64,000 nt of DNA from Paragyromitra xinjiangensis. Taxonomy: Eukaryota; Ascomycota; Pezizomycetes; Pezizales; Discinaceae. Both the position numbers and the translations under genes were made by a program. Of the stretch, positions 21,764 through 33,764 are shown in pieces; the stretch's first letter is position 1; the number at the start of each line of letters is the position of its first letter. The stretch is taken from the NCBI GenBank assembly GCA_038503065.1, contig JBCAMK010000013.1:1837864-1901863 (forward strand), read 5' to 3'. The notes beneath the pieces were generated by a model, which ran no database searches, was not told where the DNA came from, and saw nothing but the letters and a program-made list of their open reading frames with translations.

Positions 21764-24261
21764 ATGGCACGAATATCTTCTTTTGTTTTATCTTCAATTG
21801 CCATCATCTTTGTGCTGCTCACTACTGCATGGACAACTTCTCTCTCTCTCTCGGTCATCATTGAGCCCCTCCGCTCAAAACCCCAGAAACCAACTTCCCA
21901 GACTCCTCTATCGCCACCTGTTACTCCTTTGCGTCTACCGCCACAAGCACCAATTGCATTCAACGATACCCCGATATCGTTCGAAGCGGAAGTGTCAAAA
22001 ACAATCTCACGGTCTCAAAATGTATTGAATGGGATAGCGAAGGAAATCACTCCTGAAACTGCAGCATTCGACAATGTCCTACGTCCTATGGCTCAAGACG
22101 AGAACTTGATGATCTCGTTGAGGAATTTCCTCGTATCTCAACAGCTCGCCTCGCCCCACCAAGAGATTCGAACCGCAGCTATTGATGCGCTGGCCGTTCT
22201 GAACGACTACCTGGTGGAAGCCTCCACGCGGGAAGATATGTTTAAGCTGGTTGATGCGGTGATGCGAAAGAAGGAAGACTTGGACCCGGAATCGCAACGT
22301 TTGTTGGAGGATGAATACCGAAACAATATACGAGACGGTCTACATGTCCCACCGGGCCCCGAACGGATTCATCTGGAGGAGGTCGAGAAGCGAATCAGTC
22401 AGCTATCGTCTATATTCCAGCAAAACCTTATCAATGCGGATGGTGGGCTCTGGTTCACACCTCAGGAACTCGAAGGCTTACCCGGGTATGTCATCTCGCG
22501 TCTCGAAACGGGTACGGGTGAAAACGAAGGTAGACTGTTTCTTACCTTTGAGCATCCGGATGTTTCTGCCGCGCTGCAGTATGTCGCCGATGGCAAAATC
22601 CGGAAAAAGATCTTTACAGCAAACGAGAATAAGTGTCCAGAGAATATACGGGTTTTCGAGGAACTCATCGTGCTCCGGGATGAGGCTGCAAGGCTTCTCG
22701 GGTATCCTAATTGGGCAGCTTTCAGAATCGAGGCTCATATGGCGAAGAATATAACCTTTGTGGATGACTTTCTGGAAGATCTGAGAGCTGGCGTCATCCC
22801 TATTGGGGTTGAAGAGGTGAAGTATCTCAAGCAACTGAAGTCGCACCATTTGGAGTCCGAAGGGAAGAAAATGGATGCAGACTATCATCTTTGGGATCAG
22901 AAGTATTACGATCGCCTCCTCATGGAGCAAGAGTATAATATCGATCATCACGTACTAGCAGAGTATTTTCCGTTGGAAACTACTCTTGAAAGAACACTAC
23001 AAATCTTTGAAGATCTACTTGGGCTGGAGTTCGTCAAGATGACACGTACATTATGGGACGAGCTGATGGACCCTAACGATGAATCGGGAATGGTATGGCA
23101 TGAAACGGTAGATGCTTATAGTGTTTGGGATAACTCCCAAAGTGGGGGCAGCTTCGTCGGATATCTGTATTTGGACCTTTTCCCACGGGTCGGTAAAACT
23201 TCACAAGCAGGCACCCTTAATTTACATCTCGTGAGTTGACGATATCCTTTCTGGCGTTTAGGTGGACTCGATTAATTCTCCCCTAGAAATTTTAATTGAC
23301 GATATCATCAGAGTTATATTGATAAAGACGGTCACCGGCATTACCCATCCACAGCAGTTCTCTGCAATTTCCCCATGCCCACAGCAAAGAAACCCAGCCT
23401 CTTGAAACACGATGAAGTCGTAATTCTTTTCCACGGTAATCTCTCCTACTCCTCTCTTAGTGTTTCTTAGCTTAACTCGTTCTCCTTCTCCCCACAGAAC
23501 TTGGGCACGCAATGCACGACCTGCTCAGCCGTGTGACGTATTCCCGCTTCCACGGAACCCACGTAGCCTCCGACTTTGCTGAATTTCCTAGCAAAATGCT
23601 CGAGAACTGGGCTTGGTCTTCTACCATCCTATCATCGCTAGGCCATCACTACTCCTATATCTCACCTGAATATTTGTCGACCTGGAAAGACGAAAACCCA
23701 CATGCCAACTCACTCCCACCGGTGTCAATACCTGATGACCTCATCTCGAGACTGACAGGGGCAAGGCGGGTCGGTGGTGCACTGAATACATTGCGACAAA
23801 TACACATTGCAAGCTTCGACATGAAGATTCACTCCCCACCCACACATGCATCCCTTTTTGACCCGTCGTTCTCGATAGCAGCACTATATAATGACCTTCG
23901 AGCATCCATCATTCCCGTTTCTGGCCCCAAGACAGACCCTACGCATCTAAATAAGTGGGCACACGGCTATACGACGTTCTCCCACTTGGTGACGGGGTAT
24001 GATGCGGGGTATTACGGGTATCTGTTATCTACTTCCTTTGCGGCAGACGCCTTTATAAACCATTTCTCGCAGGACCCTTTAAATGTAACGGAAGGAAGGC
24101 GTTATCGAGAAGCTATCCTAGAGAAAGGGGGGGCTAGGGATGAGATGGAGATATTGGTGGATTTTTTGGGGAGGAGGCCAAGTACAGTAGCTTTCTATGG
24201 GGAACTAGGGATTGGGAAGGGAGGTACGAATGAGACTGGAAGACAAGGGGAGGGGAATTAG
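21764..24261 (+). CDS. M3-family oligopeptidase with signal peptide
   Basis: Predicted 784 residues from exons 21764-23230, 23312-23435 and 23498-24261. The introns (81 and 62 nt) are supported because the second junction completes the zinc-binding HExxH motif (FHELGHAMH), and the middle exon supplies the conserved KHDEVVILFH lead-in. The third zinc ligand is the Glu in DFAEFPSKMLENW, and the family's C-terminal GYDAGYYGYLLS is present. It is a thimet-oligopeptidase/saccharolysin relative. Unusually for this mostly cytosolic family, residues 1-28 form a signal peptide or signal anchor (FVLSSIAIIFVLLTTAW), which would place it in the secretory pathway beside Kex2. The phomopsin cluster contains an oligopeptidase of this family (established knowledge), so I infer that it trims spacers from the Kex2 fragments of the precursor. 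Its start faces that of the ABC transporter. Confidence 0.9.
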
Positions 24262-27040
24262 CGAGATATATATCAGGAGGAAATTATGGGTGTAACCGTA
24301 TTAGTACGATCTTGGTAAACTAGTAGGAATCAAGGGATCCGAAGGAGGAAGCCTTCCGAACTTGAGAGAAAACGTCTGGCTGGAGAGAGAGAAATGAAAC
24401 TGTAGTAACTGTTGCGGTGCAATACATTTTTGGGAAAGGCGATAAGAGTGGTGTGGAGTGTGTGGAGTGTGTGGAGTGTGTGGAACCATGTAGGGATTGT
24501 AGAGAACGCAAACGAAGATTAGTACTGCATGCGATGTTAATTAGGAGATTCTATTTGTCTTCATGACCTCCGTTTGTTGAGAGGTGCCCTGCTTATTTTG
24601 CTAGGTGGAAGGCTGGCCCGTTTCATTTGCAACGGATTGATCGATATGATGACACTTCTATAGATCAGATTTCTCCAGAGGCCTATTTTATGGCGCGCTG
24701 CTTCAGGCACTCTTCCGGCAAAGATGTCATCCAGCCTGCACGGTATGCTAATCATGAAATATCACTCGATATATCAGAAGTCCTGAAATTTGAAGAATTT
24801 TCTTGTATTAATTTCTGCGCTCTGTTTGTATTCGGGATAGAGTACGGCTCCTCGATTAAGTCTTCCCTGCCTCTGATCTCGATATCCAACAGTATACAGC
24901 TGCAGTCTTACGTGCACCGCAAAAGACACGTGCGCTAATGGCTAGGCCAACATGCTAATAGTGCTATCGGAACTACAACCCCACCCGACAATACCCGCAC
25001 ACCCAAAATCAACACTGGGGTAGAAACTTCCTATTGATAAGGGGTATTATATAAGAGATACGTTACATAACAGATCGGTGAGGAGAGGTGAATTAATTAC
25101 ATGGTAGCGAGATAAGATGTTTATCTACTGATCAGATAAGATTTTACACACCACAACCCCCTACTAGTATAGTAGCTACAGGCAGGGGCAATCCCAGGGT
25201 GAGACAGTTGTTAGTGTAGGTTTCCCTTCTCACTGGTTGGACAATATTAACACGACGGTATGACTTGGGTGTGCCACCAGGCCCAATATCCCGAATTACA
25301 TTGCAAGAATTGTATATTGGCGGAGTAGCAGAGCGAACTAGGCTAGTGGTATTAATGCTCTGACCGTCCTAGGTTTAATTAGTGTTGGGTGTAAAGTCAG
25401 GGTCAGGGTTTTCTGCGAATAGCGCTCCAGCAACAGTGAAGCCCCACTCTCAACAGCCAATGCCCCTAAATTAGCAGAAACTCAAATATATCTCTCCTAG
25501 TAGTAGGCGCTGGAGTGAATGACGTCATCGCCCTGCAGCTGGTACTGGGTGGTTAGTCTAGACCTGTAAGAGTTCATTCAACAGTTAACAGTGTTGGGTA
25601 CAATTATGCTACCTATAAAGCCGACAGTGGTTAGTTTGTAATACGTCCTGGGGTTCTGTTTACCACGGAATACAATCCGTGGCCCACCCATTCCTAAAGC
25701 CGAGACGGCCGGGCTGACAGGCTTTCGGTCACCGACCTGAATGGTATACTACTGGCCCCTAGGCGCGCCCTGTTTGGAAATTTGGAACAGAGTTTGAGTG
25801 AAGGAAATAGAACAAGCAAGAGACGGGCGTTCTGAGCACTGACAAACATAGCACCATTTAATTTCCTTCGGTGGGAGCTAAAGCTAGTGAATAGCACATT
25901 AACCTCGATACAGAATGGGTAGTAGTTTTGGGGGCAATTTGAGACCGGTAAAAGACTTTCTAAGTAGTTGACGGAGTGTTACTATAGATTAGCTTCCATA
26001 AGCAATGGCCTAAGCGGTAAGACTTTAGGCGGGAATAAGAATTTTATGGGTGGTCTAGATTGTTCTTAATTGTGAGCCCTCGTTAGAAGCTTAAGGCGTA
26101 CGTTCGTGGCTCCTAGCGATTGAATACATCAAAGAGGCCCCCTATACGGTGTCAGATTAGCACCTAGAATAGAACAGGATTTATAGTGTAGGTAGATAGC
26201 ATAAATACCTCGTTCAATACCTAGTGTCTTCCGTTCTCAGTGGGATAATCAACTAAATTATATCGATAAACTTACCTGTTAAGTATGCGTAAATGCATCA
26301 ACATGAAAAGAAAGACTAACTTTAGGCTCACCCTCCCTCTTTACCCCTAGTGCGCATACAGATCCGAGGTACATACGTATCTGTCTCAACTTGTGGTGGA
26401 AAAGAAGATGCAAACCGGGATGGCGAGGGAGGCAAGACGCGAATATAGTACGAATGGCGGCGGAAATGGGTTTGTTTATAGGTATCGGTTGGCAGCTTGA
26501 CTGATTGTGGAGGCGGGCCGCACATAGCGTATCCTCATACAGATGTGCAAGAGCTTTTTATTGATGGAATATAAAATGACAGCACGCTCCAAGATCTTTG
26601 TCATGAAATGAATTGTAAAAGCTTATTCTAGTCATGAAAATATCTCCCTTGAAAGATGTCCCGGCACGTACTATAGTGAGGTGAGGACAGATTTCAGGCT
26701 AATCAAGTGCGGAAAGGGGTGAATTCGATCATGCCGCTGTAATCCTTCGTATAATTGTTTGGACTCACTTGTTGAGTTGCCAGCTGCCCACTGAATACTC
26801 CAGTGATAGAAGTGGTGCCAATCCACGAAATGCAATACCCATAAACCTTTTCGAGACCTTTCAATGGAACCATCAATCTTTGCTATAAAGCAAGCCAGAA
26901 TCCCACCCTTCCTTATTTTTACGGCATACAGAACTTATCAGAACGATAAAAACTAACGGGAGCACACTAATTACACGTCTAAAAGACAACTATCATCAGT
27001 TTTTTAAGTTCGAAAACAGAACAAGCTTTTTCATTGTAAA
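24262..27040. other. Intergenic, 2.8 kb, no gene recognised
   Basis: The peptidase 3' flank holds a short tandem GTGTGGAGT repeat (about four copies, 24453-24484). The rest is AT-rich with CCCAACA/TGTTGGG words near 25380-25600 that could be worn retroelement ends, but I could not pair any long terminal repeat. No open frame above 103 codons has a motif. Confidence 0.4.
24453..24484. repeat. Short tandem repeat, GTGTGGAGT-type
   Basis: About four head-to-tail copies of a 9-10 bp GT-rich word downstream of the M3 peptidase gene, in its probable 3' untranslated region. Confidence 0.7.
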
Positions 27041-27733
27041 ATGTCGCGGCCACTACTTACAAATAGGAGCCCAAGAAACGAAAACTCCTGGACTCTGGAG
27101 GAGGATATAATTTTATTTGCTATGAGGATAAACTTGAGGTGCTCTTGGGATGCGATTTCAGAAAAGTTGCCACGTCCACGTACAAATGCAGGTATCAAAG
27201 CACGCTACTGGACGGTGAGAGGTTTGTCACGTGAGTGGTCGGAAGAGTGTGATGAAGCTTTCAGTATCTTGTATGCAATTGCAGGGTTAGTGCTTACTCC
27301 ACTCCTCACCCCTCGCTCACTAATGGGAATATCGTATCTGAAAAACCTGCGTGATTGTAGAATACGCGACCTAATATGGGGGAAATGCGCGGCTGAACTT
27401 GCCATGAGTGTTGATGAGGTCGAAGCAGAACATAAAAGGCTTTGTGGCCAGTGGAAGGCAGGAGAAGACTATTCTGGGGAAGTCCAACTAGCATACGAAA
27501 GGTGGTCTTTGCCTTTTTCAAAATTTAATTGTCTTGACAATAACGTGGCTTGCACATACAGAAACTGGGAGGAGATGTGGAAGCCTATTGCACAGAGGAT
27601 GGGTGTGCCTGTCGAGGCATGTGACCACTTTTGGACTTGCATCAAAAGCCAAGGCCTAAATTCCTGGAACTATTTATATCAGAAGTATTTAGATGAGCAA
27701 GGGATAGTAACTCGGGCATTATATAGCCTCTAA
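27041..27733 (+). CDS. Myb/SANT-like DNA-binding protein
   Basis: Open frame of 230 codons from ATG 27041. Residues about 14-58 carry a Myb/SANT-like helix set: SWTLEEDIILFAMRI, then the Trp of CSWDAI, then NAGIKARYW. The remaining sequence has several further Trp residues and no other domain I recognise. An in-frame stretch at about 27286-27360 has a GTTAGT donor, a CACTAAT branch site and a TAG acceptor and is exactly 75 nt. It may be an intron whose retention does not break the frame, in which case the mature protein has 205 residues. A truncated relative with the same N-terminal pattern lies at 61687 near the telomere. The role is unknown; DNA binding is inferred from the domain. Confidence 0.65.
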   Translation: MSRPLLTNRSPRNENSWTLEEDIILFAMRINLRCSWDAISEKLPRPRTNAGIKARYWTVRGLSREWSEECDEAFSILYAIAGLVLTPLLTPRSLMGISYLKNLRDCRIRDLIWGKCAAELAMSVDEVEAEHKRLCGQWKAGEDYSGEVQLAYERWSLPFSKFNCLDNNVACTYRNWEEMWKPIAQRMGVPVEACDHFWTCIKSQGLNSWNYLYQKYLDEQGIVTRALYSL

Positions 27734-28567
27734 GCCTCTTGTACATAAGTACAGCTACAACTCATCATCCTTTGTAATTGAACACTGTCTAAAAGTACCA
27801 CAAACAGAGATAATTAGCGATAATCACAGGTCTTTTGGGAGCCGTATCACTTTGCTTTACACTTCTCGTGATCTATGTGGGTCACAAAAATACATGTACG
27901 ATGCTTCATTGGCCATATATAGAGGTTGAATACCTATCATAGCGGCGTGGGACTAATCTAATCACGCGATTCATAACCCATCACTCGGTACCAATTATAT
28001 GCACCTCTGAGAGCTTCTGGTACACCCGTACCACTTAAATCTTGCCTTTGGATACTTGCACCTTCCCGCGGGCAATACAAAGCAAAAATCGACTTTTAAT
28101 ACGAAAAGCCCAGCGCGAGGCTCCTACAATGCACTATGAAGGTCTGCCTTCACGCAGGCCTTCCCCTTCTCTCACGGTCACTCGAGCAACGATTTAGTTT
28201 GCCTCCACGAAAAGGTTGCGTATACGTGGCTCAGTGCACGTGACGGAATTGATAACATTGCTTCTTCATTCCGGTGGTGCATACAACGGGAATAACAATC
28301 TGAATAACCCGAAAGAAGACATAACAAAGCATGCATAGTAGCTCATTCGACCCATTGTCGTTCTCTCAGCATATTAGGAAATGAGAAAACATAACCATCA
28401 ACACTTCCTCCCAGGCCTTTAGTAAAGAAAAAAGGGAAATCAAAGGGAGCGCCCATCCTACCAAATCGTTCGTTCCTAAAACCACGATACATTAGTCGTG
28501 AATCCTTCAACGTGGGTCTATCGAGCCGCCAAATACCTCTTATACCCTATAAGGTTAATCGTGTTAA
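27734..28567. other. Convergent gap, no gene recognised
   Basis: 3' flanks of the Myb-like gene and the five-repeat gene. No open frame of note. Confidence 0.45.
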
Positions 28568-30464
28568 CTACGCCTCCACCTCCGGAGAATCTCCCTTGGC
28601 GGCTCCGTTAGCACCATTCGTGGCTTTCGTAGCTTTCGTGGGGCCTGTCGTCAACTGTTTTAATCCCTTGTTCTCGTGACCATCTTCCTTAGTATCCGCC
28701 GCTACAGCTTTGTTCCAGTCATCGGTAACGATGCTAAGATTGTACTCAGTTGAACCGGAGGGGACTATAAGGAAACGTGCCGTCCTATACCCCGTAGACC
28801 CGTCCGCGGTGATTCCATGCGAGACAATGAATGAGTTAGCCTCCAATTTTTTGGTAATAATCTCACACCCGGTGTGAATATCATCCTTCGTGGCGGTCGG
28901 CGGCCATGTAATCGTACCCTCATAGGTGTTGAAATTGAATGGTGGTGGTGGTATGAACACATTGGCCTGGCCATCCTGGACCAAAGGTGTAAGACCCTCG
29001 TTGATGTGGCCATCCTTCAGAGTGTCAGAGGCGACAGCGAGGTTCCAGTCAGTGAACGGATTGTTCCACATGACGGGGTGTGCTGGGTGGAAGCGGATGA
29101 TGAATGTGGCAGTTGAGTACCCGGTGGATGGGTTCCAGGTCATGTGGTGGGGGCATTGATACGACCTGTCTGACAAATATTTGGTGATCTGGCTGCAGCC
29201 AGTGCTGATGTCTTCTTGGGAGGCACTGGGAGGCCAGGCAACCTTACCCTCGTAAATCTTTTGGATGACAATGGCGTTACTATTTGTGGGGACAAGTCCT
29301 TTATTCTGGTGACCATCTTTGAATGTGTCCTTCGCGACGGCAGCATTCCAGTCATTATAGGCGTTGTACATAACCATATGTGGTGGGTTGAAGCGGATAT
29401 CGAATCTGGCGGTACTATACCCAGTCGATCCATTCGCGGTGATGATGGGCTCTTCGCAGGTGTACCATTTGGCTCTCAATGCCGCAATAATCTTTTGGCA
29501 ACCTTCCGTGATATCTTTCTCTGACGCGGTCGGCGGCCAAATCACCGTACCCTCGTAGGTGTTTCCAGCGATAGACTTATCCTTCGTATTATCATCCTGA
29601 TACTCCGGTACGACCCCTAGATTCTTATGGCCATCGTTGATCGTATCCGCATCAACAGCTTTATTCCAAACCTTTTCGATATTCCCGAGCTCCCTGAAGA
29701 TGCCGTAGAACCGGATCTTGAACGTCGCAGTCGTATATCCCGTGGATCCGTCCGCACTGGTTTGATACTCGGATGCATACAAGTTCTCCCTCAAAACCGT
29801 CGCGATGGTTTGGCAGCCAGTCGCAACATCACTCGCCGTCGCAGTAGGTGGCCAAGTAACTTTCCCTTCGTAGTAGTTGGGCAATACGATCTCCTCTAGT
29901 GGATCCTGCGCAGAACGGACGATCCCGTCGTTGATGTGGCCGTCGGCGAGGGTATCGGACTGAACAGCGCGGACCCAGTTGAAGTCAACAATGATCTGAT
30001 TTGAGAGGAGCCAAGGAACGGTAAGGTTGAAGTTGGCAGTTAAGTACCCGGTCGACCCGTCAATCGTAATCGAGGGAACGGGGCATTTATACCCGTCATG
30101 GTGAAGGGAACGCATGATGAGGTAGCCACCAGTGAGGACGTCAATGCGAGAAGCACTTGGGGGCCAAGATACCTTGCCCACATAGTATGCGGGGGGTTCG
30201 GCGGGGCCAGGACCGAAAGGGCCTATCGGGTGATGGGATGGTATGACGGGTCCGGGGTGATAAGGGCTTATCGGATGATGGGTCGGGATTACAGGCCCAG
30301 GACCCCAGGGGTAGGTGTGGGTCGGGCGAACAGGGCCTGGCCCGTACGGGATACTATGGTGCCAGGAGTTAGTATTGATGAACTTGATTGCTAGATATGG
30401 CCATGGAAAGGATTGAATGGCCTTGGGAATTGGATACTCACTTCTGGCCAGCAGTGCAAGACAT
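28568..30464 (-). CDS. Five-repeat protein of unknown family
   Basis: Predicted 602 residues in two exons, 30464-30442 and 30353-28568. The 88-nt intron has donor GTGAGT, branch TACTAAC and acceptor CATAG. I chose ATG 30464 because it splices cleanly; the longer unspliced open frame to 30679 starts with unlikely sequence. The mature protein begins with a short Cys-containing leader, then a Pro/Gly/His-rich segment of about 45 residues (repeats of PYGPGPV, PWGPGPVIPTHHP). Five repeats of about 105 residues follow, starting near residues 62, 168, 272, 374 and 484. Each opens with [YTI]YEGxVxWPPxA and contains DGSTGY (varied in one copy) and [ND/KD]GHxNxG[LV]. No signal peptide or membrane segment is visible, so it is probably intracellular. 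The tail is Ala/Thr/Lys-rich. I do not recognise the repeat family and assign no function. Confidence 0.8.
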
Positions 30465-31297
30465 GATGGAAGAATAGATGCTTGGGATTGTGTTCTTGAT
30501 GAAGAGTGTAAGAGCTTTGTGATTTCGTGTTTGGTAGTGAAGATGTCTTGAGAGTCTAAAGAGCTAGGTAGAATATCTAATGCTCGGAGGAAGCATCCTT
30601 TATATACCAACGAGAACCTGCTGAATCTCGTAATTCGGGGTTCACAACCCCTCACCCAAATCAAGACAACCCGGTGCACTCAATTGCTGTAGTTTGTCCC
30701 TCAGCTGATAATGGTTCTCACGATATATTTGTACCGCCGTGGCTTGCGCTTCAGCTCAAACTAACGTTTTAATCTTCCGAAATGTAGCTGAAGATGTTCA
30801 CTTCTACTATTCACGCGGTTATTGCCGCATACGGCTGTTTCAGAGCGCCATAGTTGTCTGCGTCAAGTAGGGCAAACATCGTTCCCCTCTCCGCGAACTC
30901 TTCCCGCTCGCATCCCATGCCAAAAAGGTTCTTGTTTGCAATTCACGTACTATGGTGGGTGAATCGATAAAGGTGTACCGTACTTTTGCTCCATAATAAC
31001 AACTAACACAAGCTAGTTTCTAAAAAATTTGCTTTGGTGAAATAATTATAAGATGATAAATAAGATACTACCAAAGAGCTTTTCTTAATTAAGTGTTTTG
31101 TGGTGAAGTTATTAATTTTTCAAGTTGTGGGTTTTAGGTGGTGATTTGGCGGAAATACCCGACAAAAAAAGAAAAGTGCAACATCATGAGCCCTCGGCTT
31201 TGGAGGCCCAAGTGTAAGACATGCTATCTCAACGTCAACTGTTTACTTTCTTCATTACCCCTAATTCTTCCCATTGTTCACCATACAATCTCAAGCA
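30465..31297. other. Intergenic, upstream of repeat gene and transposon
   Basis: It contains the promoter side of the minus-strand five-repeat gene and the 5' flank of the transposase relic. The part after about 31010 is very AT-rich, probably already transposon sequence. No terminal inverted repeat could be paired by eye. Confidence 0.4.
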
Positions 31298-33687
31298 ATG
31301 GTACGTCCTACTAAACTCACCATTCAATTACGAAATGCAAGAGCAGTTCTTCAACAAAATCGAACAGCAGAGAATATCATATTAAATGCACCCAAAATCA
31401 CATACTCCGAGTCGTTACCAAAAACCCCTGACGTATGCCGTCAAACCATTTGGAGGAGGGAGAAAAAATTTGCTCAAGCGAAGCTTGATAAAAAGAAAAT
31501 TTGAGGTTCAACTACATAAAACAATAGTTTGTGACTGGCTAACAGGTTTACCATCTACATTATCAGATTTCGAACACGACACATCTTCATCTCAAGTCAC
31601 ATTACAACTATCAACCTCTACCACATTGCCAGATAGTAATATAAATATTGGCGGAATTGTAATAGCACCAACACCAACACCAACAGCAAGTTCAAGTCCG
31701 GAAAACATGATACAAGAAGGTGATCGTTTTTCATATTTTGAAACAAAAGAGCGATGGCCAGAAGGTGCAAGAAAATCACCTACAGCTAGAAAACAAATTT
31801 TGGAGCATGGTAATATACCTTTACCAAAATTGCAAGATTTATATGAAAACTGAAATGATTAAACATTAAATAAAGTTGCTTTTGATTTAACACGAGTCTT
31901 GAGATTAAAATCACAATGCCCAAAAGGACAAGATCTCATTCGATATCAGCATGTTCTTCAATTTATCAACGTTCAACTTATGTTTCCTTCAAAAACACGA
32001 AAAGAACTTGCAAGTCAAGTTGCAGCCGGAGCAAAGAAGGGTCGAAAAGTTGCTGAACGTATCCTTCGCCATGAAAAAGAATGGATTAGACGACAATCAA
32101 TCCCTGCGGGATTTCAAGGGAAAACAAGCAAAGTGATGAGCATGTTGGAAGACGAGGGAACATTATTAGCTGCTCGAAAATATATTGGAGCTGCAGGAAA
32201 AAGTACTTTTTCTCAATTCCAAATACTGCATGTGAGATTGAAGAGACTAATTATATTATATAGATGTTACGGGACAGGGATTAGCCAATGCGGTGGTTGC
32301 ATATTGGAAACAAAAGCGTGATGAAGTAGACAATGAACTTTGTCATCAGCTACACAATGTGATCGCCGGTTTGGAAGATTTGGAAACTACAACACCATCA
32401 CATTTTGATTCAATCACTGGGCTTCCCAACTGCCTCACCGCACGAACAGCAATTAACTGGCTTCATAAACTTGGATATAAGTGGGTTGATATAAAGAAAG
32501 GGCTGTATAAAGACGGACACGATCGAGAGGATGTAGTTGAATATCGTCAAACTAAGTTTTTACCACAACTAGCAACTTTACAACCATCATTAAAGGAATG
32601 GACTTTGAACGATAATGATACTTTTACACCTGTGTCATTAGAGTTCAATGGTCAGTTGCGAGTAACTGTTACCCATGATGAATGCACGTTTAATGCAAAT
32701 GATTGTCGACATCAACAATGGGTTGAAGAAGGTGGTATGCCATTGCAATCAAAAAGTCGAGGAAAAGGAATCATGGTATCTGACTTTTTGACACCTATTG
32801 GTCGTCTTCAAGTACCATCAACTGTCTCTGATAATGAGTTACCAACAGGCCGTCGTTTTGCAACAGAAATTCTTGAATGTGGTGGAGACATTTGGTGGAA
32901 TTGTGCAGATCTTATAAAACAAGTAGTAGAACATACTATCCCTATCTTCGAAGTTGCATACCCTGGTTGTCAAGCTGTTTTCTTCTTCGATAATGCCACC
33001 GGGCACTCAGCATATGCTACAAATGCTTTACGTGCTAGTTCCATGAACTTGACACCTGGAGGTAAACAACCAACAATGCGAGATGGTTTTTTTGATACAA
33101 TTGCAGGACAGCAACTTCAACGCATGAATTTTGCATTTGATGATATATCTGTTCCTCGTTTGTGGCGTGGACAACCAAAAGGGTTAAAACGAGTGTTGGA
33201 AGAACGTGGGTTATGGAGAAACGGGCTATTGTTGAAGTGCAAGTATACAGGTCTTGATGGAAAGAAACATGACTCCAAAATTGGCGACTGTATCAGGCTT
33301 CGTCAAGGCTTATGTTGTGCACGATCTTTGATGGCTATTCAACCAGATTTTCTACAGCAAAAAGGGCTTCTGCAGGAAGCAATAGAAAAACGTGGACACA
33401 TGGTATTGTTTTACCCAAAATTCCACTGTGAATTAAACTTCATTGAATACTATTGGGGCGCTGCAAAACAGTATGCACGAAAAAATTGTGGTTACTCAAT
33501 TGTGGCATTAAGGGTTATCGTTCCTCAAGCACTGGAGTCGGTATCTCCAGCTTTAATATGGAAATATTGGCATAAGACACAGCGAATTATGGCTGGTTAC
33601 CGAGAAGGATATATTTATGGTTCTAATGCTTTCAAAACAATATATAAAAGCCATAGACGGGTCTCTGAATCAAAAAAAGTCACATAG
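31298..33687 (+). pseudogene. Broken DDE transposase (Tc1/mariner-IS630-like superfamily)
   Basis: The coding sequence is spread over one frame from about 31386 to 32202, then an intron at 32203-32263, then an open frame to 33687. The catalytic triad is visible: Asp in THDE near 32675, Asp in FFDNATGH near 32988, and Glu in LNFIEYYW near 33446. The His-x-x-Leu-Asn-x-Ile-Glu pattern fits the DDE_3/IS630 type. The frame is broken by TGA at 31851-31853 and TAA at 31860-31862, both reachable by C-to-T changes. The likely first ATG (31298) is in a different frame from the next segment, so a frameshift near 31500 or an unrecognised intron is also needed. The catalytic half is intact. AT-rich composition differs from the neighbouring genes. 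Confidence 0.75.
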
Positions 33688-33764
33688 GTATGTTTTAATG
33701 GTATTACAAGATTTAAAAATTAAAAAATACTGATAAAAATAAACCAACAGTCCTAAACCCCCAT

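Noticed and set aside
24940..26330. Possible LTR retrotransposon remnant with TGTTGGG/CCCAACA words
   Set aside because: I could not pair two long terminal repeats, a primer-binding site or any gag-pol fragment.
30442..30679. N-terminal extension of the 703-codon frame over the five-repeat gene
   Set aside because: The extension has unlikely composition, and a clean GTGAGT/TACTAAC/CATAG intron leads to a better start at 30464.
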